Below are positions 1-5,718 of a DNA stretch of 5,718 nt, piece by piece. Each line of letters opens with the position of its first letter. Positions within the stretch are counted from its first letter, which is position 1. The DNA lies in the NCBI GenBank assembly GCA_024280195.1, contig JAJRQP010000346.1, positions 1 to 5,718 of the forward strand, read 5' to 3'. The DNA comes from Bacteroidota bacterium. GTDB taxonomy: Bacteria > Bacteroidota > Bacteroidia > Flavobacteriales_D > Crocinitomicaceae. The position numbers and the translations under genes were made by a program. The notes below the pieces were generated by a model. That model did not search any database, was not told where the DNA came from, and saw only the letters and a list, made by a program, of their open reading frames with translations.

Positions 1-1185
1 AACTATGTTTTCGTTTTTTACAACGCAATGGTCATTTTTGCGAAGAAACATTTCTCTGGAAAAAATGCCAACCTATTTTCATTCTTAATCAAAATTGCCA
101 TTTATTTGAGAGCATTTCTTGCACTGTCAGTTCGTTTTATAAAAGCAATGACATTACCTACAATTGATGGACTCTACATTATTACGGGTTTATACGCGCT
201 GACTAATTATTGGCGACTGCAAAGCATAGACTTTCCTGAAGAATTAATCATCTACTCCATTCCTACATACGGTATAATTTGGCTGCTTTCCAACTTCTTT
301 AACGGCTCTTACGATACGCCATATAGACTGAGTACGTTTTTTAAAGGAGTCTTCTGGGGCACAATAATTATCCTAATAGCCTATGCTATCCTACCAAAAC
401 CATGGAGATTTTCTCGGCTTTTTATTTTCATCGGGGCAGGATGGGTTTTGACCTATTATTTACTTTCTCGCCTCTTCCTTCACATTGCTATAGGCAAGAA
501 ATTTAACCTCAAATTTGAGGATCAAAAGCATTTTGGAATCATTAGTAATGAAGAAGAATTTGATAGAATTAGATCATTCATTCTTCAAACCAATGGGAAA
601 GTTGGGTCAATTAAACAATTATCCATTGAGTATTCAGAAGAAGAAATAACTCAACTTGATGAAATCATTTTTTCTTCCGCAAGTATTCCTTACGTAAAAA
701 TAATCTCTAGCATCGAAGCGTTAAAGAAACACAAACTTGACTTTAAGATTGCTCCTAAAGATGCCGATTACATAATAGGAAGTAATTCTATTGATACAGC
801 AGGCGATTTATACGTATTGAATTTAAACAACCTCGTCAGCCCAGAAAACAAAAGAAAAAAACGACTCTTTGATTATTGTTTCTCCTTACTGTTAATCATT
901 TGTTCTCCACTTATTATCTTTTGGTTTTCGAACAAAGGGGCATTTTTCATTAACATGTGGGAAATTCTAATCGGCAAGAAGTCATTCATTGGTTTTTCGG
1001 AAGAAACAACAAATAAAGATGTTCGCCTGCCAAAAATAAAGCAAGGAATTCTCTCACCTATTGACAGTGTTAGTATAAAGACACCTGAAATTCAAGATAA
1101 ATTGAATCTTTTGTATGCAAGAGATTACTCTATGCGCAAAGACTTTTCAATTCTTTTAAAAGCTTGGAGAAAATTAGATTTATAA
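1..1185 (+). CDS. Membrane glycosyltransferase, GT2 tail fused to a degenerate sugar-transferase-like domain (5' partial)
   Basis: The frame is open at base 1, so the gene starts upstream; the ATG at 28 is internal, and 394 residues are visible. Counting from the first codon, residues 1-50 resemble the C-terminal tail of a family 2 glycosyltransferase (NAMVIFAKKHFSGKNA) followed by a hydrophobic helix. Predicted membrane helices lie at about 51-71, 80-100, 113-131 and 139-164. Residues 165-287 form a soluble region with the motif IIGSNSIDTAGDLY. From residue 288, KRLFD plus a hydrophobic helix ending in SPL matches the start of bacterial sugar transferases (the family that moves sugar phosphates to undecaprenyl phosphate). 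IGKKSFIGF then corresponds to the family's KGDMSxVGP, and the end (YARDYSMRKDFSILLKAW) to its conserved C-terminus. The stretch between, which should carry KFxxM and the catalytic Asp-Glu pair, is missing. A role in surface polysaccharide or lipopolysaccharide synthesis at the inner membrane is inferred; only the upstream GT2 domain would be expected to be active. Confidence 0.8.
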   Translation, partial: NYVFVFYNAMVIFAKKHFSGKNANLFSFLIKIAIYLRAFLALSVRFIKAMTLPTIDGLYIITGLYALTNYWRLQSIDFPEELIIYSIPTYGIIWLLSNFFNGSYDTPYRLSTFFKGVFWGTIIILIAYAILPKPWRFSRLFIFIGAGWVLTYYLLSRLFLHIAIGKKFNLKFEDQKHFGIISNEEEFDRIRSFILQTNGKVGSIKQLSIEYSEEEITQLDEIIFSSASIPYVKIISSIEALKKHKLDFKIAPKDADYIIGSNSIDTAGDLYVLNLNNLVSPENKRKKRLFDYCFSLLLIICSPLIIFWFSNKGAFFINMWEILIGKKSFIGFSEETTNKDVRLPKIKQGILSPIDSVSIKTPEIQDKLNLLYARDYSMRKDFSILLKAWRKLDL

Positions 1186-1198
1186 ATCCAACTTAAAC

Positions 1199-1229
1199 TT
1201 TGCTGACCAAGAAAATTCGGTTATTTTTG
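1199..1229 (+). promoter_or_regulatory. Bacteroidota-type promoter for the E2 gene
   Basis: TTTG at 1199-1202 and TATTTTTG at 1222-1229 match the -33 (TTTG) and -7 (TAnnTTTG) elements known for the primary sigma factor of Bacteroidota. The spacer is 19 bp, within the usual range. Transcription would start around 1235, giving a leader of about 25 nt before the ATG at 1259. That leader has no Shine-Dalgarno sequence, as is normal in this phylum. The call rests on motif match and position only. Confidence 0.55.
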
Positions 1230-1258
1230 TAATTGAAAATTATTGATAACAAGATTAT

Positions 1259-2584
1259 ATGTCACAAATTGAGATTAGACTTCCTAAAATGGGAGAAAGT
1301 GTAACTGAAGCAACAATTACAAACTGGTTAAAAGAAGTTGGAGATACTATTGAAATGGACGAACCTTTAGTAGAGGTAGCGACAGACAAAGTTGACAATG
1401 AATTGCCATCAGAAGCAGAAGGAACACTTATCCAGAAATTTTTTGAAGTAGATGAGGTGGCTCAAGTTGGAGACGTTATCGCATTAATTTCAACTGATGG
1501 GAGTTCTGCAATAACTGCAACAGCAGAGTCAAAACCTACCGAGGTTGTTGCAACTAAAGTAGAAGCAACTCAATCTAACGGAACGCCTTCTACATCACTA
1601 GAAAAATCTACATCTGGAAAATTCTTTTCTCCACTTGTAAAAAGCATAGCTGAGAAAGAAGGAATAACTATGGAGACATTAGAGACTGTTGCTGGAACAG
1701 GTCAAAATGGACGTGTCACAAAGAAAGATATGTTAGCTTTTATTGCAAACGGAGCGCCCGCTGCAGTAAATACAACACCTTCTGCTCCAGAAAAAGAAAC
1801 AAAGAAATCAACTCCAGTACCTTCTGGTGGAGGATTCTTATCCAACATAAAAGAGCCAATCGTTATTGCTGGTCCAGATGACCAAATCATTGAAATGGAC
1901 AGAATGCGTAAGTTGATTGCTGACCACATGATTATGTCAACGCATGTTTCTCCACACGTAACTAGTTACGTTGAAGCAGATGTGACTAATATTTGGAATT
2001 GGAGAAAGAAAGTGAAAGATGGTTTTGCTAAAAGAGAAGGAGAGAACATCACATTCACTCCGATATTCATGGAAGCAATTGTGAAAGCAATCAAAGATTT
2101 TCCAGGTGTCAATGTTTCTGTTTCAGGCACTCAAATAATTCAAAGAGGACACATCAATATTGGTATGGCTACTGCCCTACCTTCTGGGAATTTAATCGTT
2201 CCAGTAATAAAGGATGCTGACAGAATGAATTTAACGGGGTTGACAAAATCCGTTAACGAATTAGCAAAGAAAGCAAGAAACAACAAATTAAAACCTGAAG
2301 ACATTCAAGGCGGTACATATACAGTAACCAACGTAGGTACTTTTGGAAATGTTATGGGAACTCCGATCATTAATCAACCGCAAGTTGCTATATTAGCAAT
2401 CGGAGCTATTAGAAAAGTTCCTGCAGTCATTGAAACACCTGACGGAGATTTTATCGGAATCCGTTATAAGATGTTCTTGTCTCACTCATACGACCACAGA
2501 GTTGTTGATGGAGCATTAGGAGGAATGTTTGTAAAAAGAGTTGCTGATTATTTAGAGCAATTTGACGATAAAAGAGAAATATAA
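1259..2584 (+). CDS. 2-oxo acid dehydrogenase complex E2 component (dihydrolipoamide acyltransferase)
   Basis: This is the core acyltransferase of a 2-oxo acid dehydrogenase complex. It takes an acyl group from E1 on its lipoyl arm and passes it to CoA in the cytoplasm. Its 441 residues are a full-length single-lipoyl E2. The lipoyl domain spans about 2-78, with the lipoylated lysine K44 in ATDKVD. A flexible Ala/Thr/Ser-rich linker follows (79-120), then the E3/E1-binding domain at about 122-162 with GTGxxGRVTKxD. After a second linker (163-200) the catalytic domain runs from about 207 to 438, ending in SYDHRVVDG with the catalytic H413 and D417. The ATG at 1259 lies just before the lipoyl domain and a promoter lies upstream. 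No E1 or E3 gene is visible nearby. Substrate cannot be fixed from sequence alone: a branched-chain (bkdB-like) role is my preference over 2-oxoglutarate (sucB), because Bacteroidota pyruvate E2 usually carries two lipoyl domains, but this is uncertain. Confidence 0.95.
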   Translation: MSQIEIRLPKMGESVTEATITNWLKEVGDTIEMDEPLVEVATDKVDNELPSEAEGTLIQKFFEVDEVAQVGDVIALISTDGSSAITATAESKPTEVVATKVEATQSNGTPSTSLEKSTSGKFFSPLVKSIAEKEGITMETLETVAGTGQNGRVTKKDMLAFIANGAPAAVNTTPSAPEKETKKSTPVPSGGGFLSNIKEPIVIAGPDDQIIEMDRMRKLIADHMIMSTHVSPHVTSYVEADVTNIWNWRKKVKDGFAKREGENITFTPIFMEAIVKAIKDFPGVNVSVSGTQIIQRGHINIGMATALPSGNLIVPVIKDADRMNLTGLTKSVNELAKKARNNKLKPEDIQGGTYTVTNVGTFGNVMGTPIINQPQVAILAIGAIRKVPAVIETPDGDFIGIRYKMFLSHSYDHRVVDGALGGMFVKRVADYLEQFDDKREI

Positions 2585-2605
2585 ATATAAATTTAACCAA
2601 TCACT

Positions 2606-4903
2606 ATGAATAATTTTAAATCACTATTATTAGCTATCCTTCTTCCATTTCTTGGTTTTTCACAAAACACAGAAGTTGAAGTTCGAGAAATGACACAAAC
2701 TGCTAGCGAACAAGAACTCGTTGTTGAAAGTTCAAGAATGATGCAAGAACGTTTTAACTTCTTAGCTGAAATAGTTGTAGACAAACTCATTACAATCAAC
2801 CCTTTAAGTCCCAATTACAGTTACAGAAAAGGGTACTTACTTTTGGATTCAAGACAAGATTACGAGCAAGCAACTCCTTATTTTGAGACGGCAATTACAA
2901 ATATGGATAAGAATTATGACATGTATTCTGCCAAAGAAAAAAGTGCTCCTTTTGATGCCCTTTACTACTTAGCAAAATGTCATCATCTGAACGAGGATTT
3001 ACCAAAGGCTAAAGAATTTTACCAACGTTTTATTGATAACAGCAATAAAAAATCTGCTTTAATCCCAATGGCTCAGTTAGGCTTGGAACAATGTGACATC
3101 GCAAAATATAACATTGCACATCCTAAAACTGCAGAGGTTAGAAATATCGGTAGCGTTATTAATTCCGACAAGCCTGAATATTCTCCAGTAGTTTCTTTAG
3201 ATGGAACTTCACTTTATTTTACTTCAAGAAGGCAATGGGAAGACAAAAGTTCGGATGCATTTAGAGACCCCTTATTAAATGATTTTCCAGAGGATATTTT
3301 TGTGAGTTTTAAAGACTTTGAAGGAGAATGGACAGAACCTATGAAATTAGCTTTTTGTGATAGCGAATTGAATGAAGCAACAATTGCTGTTAGTTCAGAT
3401 GAACGCCAAATTTACGTTTACGAAGACAGATCTGGAGGTGGTGACATCTACTACTCCAATTTTGGTAAAAATGAATTTGAGGAGCTGAACAAGCTTTTAT
3501 ACAACGATGTAAACACAGATGCATGGGAAACACATTGTACACTAACACCTGATGGACAAAACATGTATTTTGTTTCTGACAGAGAAGGAGGATTTGGAGG
3601 AAGAGATATCTACCGTATCGTTAAATTACCTAATGGAGAATGGAGTCAAGCACAAAACCTTGGTCCAGAAATTAATACCCCTTACGATGAAGACTCACCG
3701 TATATTGCCGTTGATAATAAGACTCTTTATTACGCAAGTAATGGACCAATAAGTATGGGCGGATTTGATATTTTCGTCACTTTCCGTGATGAATCTAACA
3801 ATTGGTCAACTCCATTAAACATGGGGTATCCAATTAACTCTACAGGCGATGATATTTACTACACAACAACCGTTGACGGTTTAAAAGGTTATTTATCTTC
3901 TTTTAGAAAAGGTGGTTACGGTGAGAAAGACATTTATGAAATTAAAAATGATTACCTTGGAAATAGACCTATTAGTACATTAAGAGGTAATGTTGTCAAT
4001 ATTTCTGGCGATGTTTGCTCCAATGACTTTTCGGTGAAGGTAGAATGTCTTAATTGCGAAAGAGAAGAGGACAAAACTACTTATCCGAGAATCAAAAACT
4101 GTACTTACTTCAGTGTTCTTAAAAGATGTAAAGAATATACAGTTACTTATTACGAAGGAGAAACAGTTATTGGCACGGAATCTTTTAACACAAAGTGTAA
4201 CTCAGAGAATGAAGAAATCAAGCGAACATTCTACTATGGTGATTACAACCTCATAGCAACTACTGCTGATAAGAACACCATGCAATTCATTCCAGGCTCT
4301 ACTATAGAAATCATTGATCCAAAGAATGGAACTGTGCTCGAAACATTAACGACAGATGAAAATGGAAGTGTCAGTTCTACTATTCTAAATGGGAAGAAAT
4401 TTGGAGATCAAGTAGCATTTGACATTAAAGTAACGAAAGAAGGGTATCTTACAGAGACTTATACCGTTAATGAAACATTAGGTAACAGTCCTGGTTTAAA
4501 ATTAGATTACCTATTAACACCTTCACATGTTGGATCTTTAATCGAAATCAATCCAATTTACTTTGACTTAGATAAGTCGAACATTCGTCCCGATGCTGCA
4601 ATCGAGTTGGACAAAATCATTAAAATTATGAACGAGAATCCAAACATTAAAATTGAATTAGGTTCTCATACAGATTGTCGTGCATCTAGAGGTTATAACA
4701 AAGCTCTATCTAACAGAAGAGCTAAATCCTCAGCTAGATATGTAAGGGCTCGAATTAACAATCCTAAAAGAATTTACGGAAAAGGTTATGGCGAATCTCA
4801 ACTCGTAAACGATTGTGGATGTGAAGGGAACGTTGTTTCTGATTGCTCTGAAGAAGAGCATCAAGCAAACAGAAGAACTGAATTCAAGATTATTAAGAAT
4901 TAA
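2606..4903 (+). CDS. PorE-like secreted protein: TPR, PD40/WD40 propeller, Cys-rich and CRD-like modules, OmpA domain
   Basis: This is a complete 765-residue exported protein. A signal peptide covers about 1-19 (cleavage near GFS/Q); no lipobox cysteine is present. TPR-like helices lie at about 66-165. From 190 to 446 there are about five PD40/WD40-type propeller repeats, with recurrent phrases such as YSPVVSLDGTSLYFTS, LTPDGQNMYFVSDREGG and GGFGGRDIYR. A module with six cysteines (C471, C481, C484, C499, C508, C531) comes next, followed by a carboxypeptidase-regulatory/Ig-like module at about 550-640 (PGSTIEIID, TDENG, VTKEGY). The OmpA peptidoglycan-binding domain is 650-764, with IYFDLDKSNIRPDA, HTD (D690) and SNRRA (R705), the Asp and Arg expected to hold diaminopimelate. 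The order matches PorE of the type IX secretion system, but many Bacteroidota paralogues share it, so function is not assigned. The protein is probably periplasmic. It begins 21 bp after the E2 stop, so co-transcription is likely; a strong terminator follows. Confidence 0.9.
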   Translation: MNNFKSLLLAILLPFLGFSQNTEVEVREMTQTASEQELVVESSRMMQERFNFLAEIVVDKLITINPLSPNYSYRKGYLLLDSRQDYEQATPYFETAITNMDKNYDMYSAKEKSAPFDALYYLAKCHHLNEDLPKAKEFYQRFIDNSNKKSALIPMAQLGLEQCDIAKYNIAHPKTAEVRNIGSVINSDKPEYSPVVSLDGTSLYFTSRRQWEDKSSDAFRDPLLNDFPEDIFVSFKDFEGEWTEPMKLAFCDSELNEATIAVSSDERQIYVYEDRSGGGDIYYSNFGKNEFEELNKLLYNDVNTDAWETHCTLTPDGQNMYFVSDREGGFGGRDIYRIVKLPNGEWSQAQNLGPEINTPYDEDSPYIAVDNKTLYYASNGPISMGGFDIFVTFRDESNNWSTPLNMGYPINSTGDDIYYTTTVDGLKGYLSSFRKGGYGEKDIYEIKNDYLGNRPISTLRGNVVNISGDVCSNDFSVKVECLNCEREEDKTTYPRIKNCTYFSVLKRCKEYTVTYYEGETVIGTESFNTKCNSENEEIKRTFYYGDYNLIATTADKNTMQFIPGSTIEIIDPKNGTVLETLTTDENGSVSSTILNGKKFGDQVAFDIKVTKEGYLTETYTVNETLGNSPGLKLDYLLTPSHVGSLIEINPIYFDLDKSNIRPDAAIELDKIIKIMNENPNIKIELGSHTDCRASRGYNKALSNRRAKSSARYVRARINNPKRIYGKGYGESQLVNDCGCEGNVVSDCSEEEHQANRRTEFKIIKN

Positions 4904-4922
4904 TTATTAATAACTTACTTGG

Positions 4923-4952
4923 AAAAGCTCGACATTGTTCGAGCTTTTTTTT
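4923..4952 (+). terminator. Rho-independent terminator after the first OmpA-family gene
   Basis: A perfect 10-bp stem (AAAAGCTCGA at 4923-4932 pairing with TCGAGCTTTT at 4939-4948) closes a 6-nt loop (CATTGT). It runs into a tract of eight T residues at 4945-4952. It begins 20 bp after the stop codon at 4901-4903. It should end the E2/OmpA transcript and separate it from the paralogue downstream. Confidence 0.9.
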
Positions 4953-5006
4953 AATTTTAGAGTATAGTTAACTAACAGTGAATTTTAAACTAACGATTCT
5001 ACGATT
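4953..5006 (+). promoter_or_regulatory. Leader region of the second paralogue, no clear promoter motif
   Basis: These 54 bp lie between the terminator and the ATG at 5007, so a promoter for the downstream gene is expected here or overlapping the terminator. I find no full TAnnTTTG. The nearest is TAATTTTA at 4952-4959, one mismatch, with no well-spaced TTTG. A perfect 10-bp palindrome, TAGTTAACTA, sits at 4965-4974 and could be an operator, but AT-rich palindromes of this size arise easily by chance. No Shine-Dalgarno sequence is present; there is an A at -3 from the ATG, a feature reported for Flavobacterium start sites. Confidence 0.25.
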
Positions 5007-5718
5007 ATGCTAAGCAATTTCAAAGCTATTTTAGCTTTAACGGTTGGACTTCTATTAAGTCTTTCAACTTTCTCTCAAATCACCGAAACTGAAATTAGAG
5101 AAATCGCTCAACAAGGTTCTGAACAAGAAATTTTAATGCAGTCTTCAACATTAATGTCAGATGGGTATCTTTATTACTCTGAAATATTAGTTGATAAATT
5201 AATCCAATTAAAACCTGAAAGTTCTAATTACAATTACCGTAAAGGTTATTTGATGTTAGAAATCAGAAAGGATTATGTTGATGCTATTCCTTATTTCGAA
5301 AAAGCAATTCTTGATACTGATGCCAACTTCGATATGTTTTCTACAAAAGAAAAAAGCGCTCCTACGGATGCTTTTTTCCACTTAGCAAGTTGTCACCACC
5401 TAAATGAAGACATTGACAAAGCTGAGGAGTTTTACAAACAGTTTCAAACAGTCTCTAAAAAGAAATCAGAATTATTACCTGTAGTAGAACTAAGACTTTT
5501 GCAATGTGCACAAGCGAAAGAAAAAATTGCAGCTCCAGTAAATGTATTTCTAAAAAACATCGGGCCTGAAATCAATACTGCTTATCCAGAATACAGTCCT
5601 GTTGTTTCTCTTGATGGTTCTGCTCTTTATTTTACATCTCGTAGAGACTGGGCAAAGAATGAAACAGATGAATTTAAAGACCCTAGAATTAATCAATATC
5701 CTGAAGATGTTTACGTTA
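5007..5718 (+). CDS. Second PorE-like TPR/PD40 protein, paralogue of the 2606-4903 gene (3' partial)
   Basis: The ATG at 5007 opens a frame that runs without a stop to the window edge, giving 237 residues. A signal peptide covers about 1-23 (cleavage near TFS/Q; no lipobox). TPR-like helices lie at about 70-170, and the first PD40/WD40-type propeller repeat begins near 192 (YPEYSPVVSLDGSALYFTSRR). The protein is colinear with the gene just upstream from its signal peptide onward. Over the 94 residues from NYNYRKGY to LLQC I count 57 identical positions by hand, about 61%, without gaps. Shared blocks include KEKSAP, CHHLNED and PEYSPVVSLDG. The remainder (more propeller blades, a CRD-like module and an OmpA domain) is expected beyond the window but not seen. 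It follows a strong terminator, so it is probably transcribed separately. The divergence indicates an old duplication rather than a recent copy. Confidence 0.9.
   Translation, partial: MLSNFKAILALTVGLLLSLSTFSQITETEIREIAQQGSEQEILMQSSTLMSDGYLYYSEILVDKLIQLKPESSNYNYRKGYLMLEIRKDYVDAIPYFEKAILDTDANFDMFSTKEKSAPTDAFFHLASCHHLNEDIDKAEEFYKQFQTVSKKKSELLPVVELRLLQCAQAKEKIAAPVNVFLKNIGPEINTAYPEYSPVVSLDGSALYFTSRRDWAKNETDEFKDPRINQYPEDVYV

Noticed and set aside
28..30. ATG at 28 as the start of the first gene
   Set aside because: The frame is open from base 1 and the preceding codons (NYVFVFYNA) continue the GT2-like tail, so this methionine is internal and the gene is 5' truncated by the window.
1177..1188. 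Perfect palindrome GATTTATAAATC over the stop codon of the first gene
   Set aside because: It is almost entirely A/T and has neither a usable loop nor a T tract, so it is unlikely to be a terminator and is probably chance in AT-rich DNA.
1702..1929. 75-codon open frame on the - strand
   Set aside because: It lies wholly inside the E2 gene, antisense, and its translation resembles no protein family. It is a shadow of a well-supported coding region.
2561..2595. Possible promoter for the OmpA-family gene (TTTG at 2561, TAAATTTA at 2588)
   Set aside because: The second element has one mismatch, the spacer is 23 bp, and the predicted start would leave a leader of only about 5 nt. Co-transcription with E2 is simpler.
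2593..2814. 73-codon open frame on the - strand
   Set aside because: It is antisense to the signal peptide and TPR region of the OmpA-family gene, with no recognisable domain or independent start signals.
3552..3752. 66-codon + strand frame inside the propeller region
   Set aside because: It is an out-of-frame overlap with a clear PD40 repeat coding region; no protein similarity is recognisable.

Overview
The window looks like chromosomal DNA from a member of the Bacteroidota, most likely Flavobacteriales (Crocinitomicaceae- or Flavobacteriaceae-like). This rests on the AT-rich base composition, the absence of Shine-Dalgarno sequences before the genes, a promoter matching the Bacteroidota-type TTTG/TAnnTTTG pattern, and the protein types: a single-lipoyl 2-oxo acid dehydrogenase E2 and large secreted TPR / beta-propeller / OmpA proteins. 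The taxon is inferred, not proven. All genes lie on the + strand.

Layout: (1) Positions 1-1185 hold the 3' part of a membrane glycosyltransferase. Its reading frame is already open at base 1. The visible part is the tail of a GT2-type domain, four predicted membrane helices, a soluble domain, and a shortened C-terminal domain resembling bacterial sugar transferases (polyprenyl-phosphate glycosylphosphotransferases) but lacking the segment that carries the catalytic residues. (2) A 73-bp gap contains a consensus-like promoter at 1199-1229. (3) Positions 1259-2584 encode a complete E2 acyltransferase, with lipoyl, E3-binding and catalytic domains all intact. (4) Only 21 bp later, 2606-4903 encodes a complete 765-residue secreted protein with a TPR region, a WD40/PD40-type propeller, a cysteine-rich module, a carboxypeptidase-regulatory-like (CRD/Ig-like) module and an OmpA peptidoglycan-binding domain. 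This order matches that known for the type IX secretion component PorE. (5) A strong intrinsic terminator lies at 4923-4952. (6) From 5007 to the window end runs the N-terminal part of a second, colinear paralogue of gene 4; it is cut only by the window edge.

How it fits together: the promoter at about 1199, the short E2/OmpA gap and the terminator at 4952 suggest one transcription unit joining the E2 enzyme and the first envelope protein. The paralogue after the terminator would then need its own promoter. The two paralogues probably sit in the periplasm, anchored to peptidoglycan through their OmpA domains. The window shows no sign of mobile elements, CRISPR, RNA genes or frameshifts. It is mostly conserved Bacteroidota gene content; the most interesting points are the degenerate fused sugar-transferase domain and the tandem PorE-like pair with its cysteine-rich insert.
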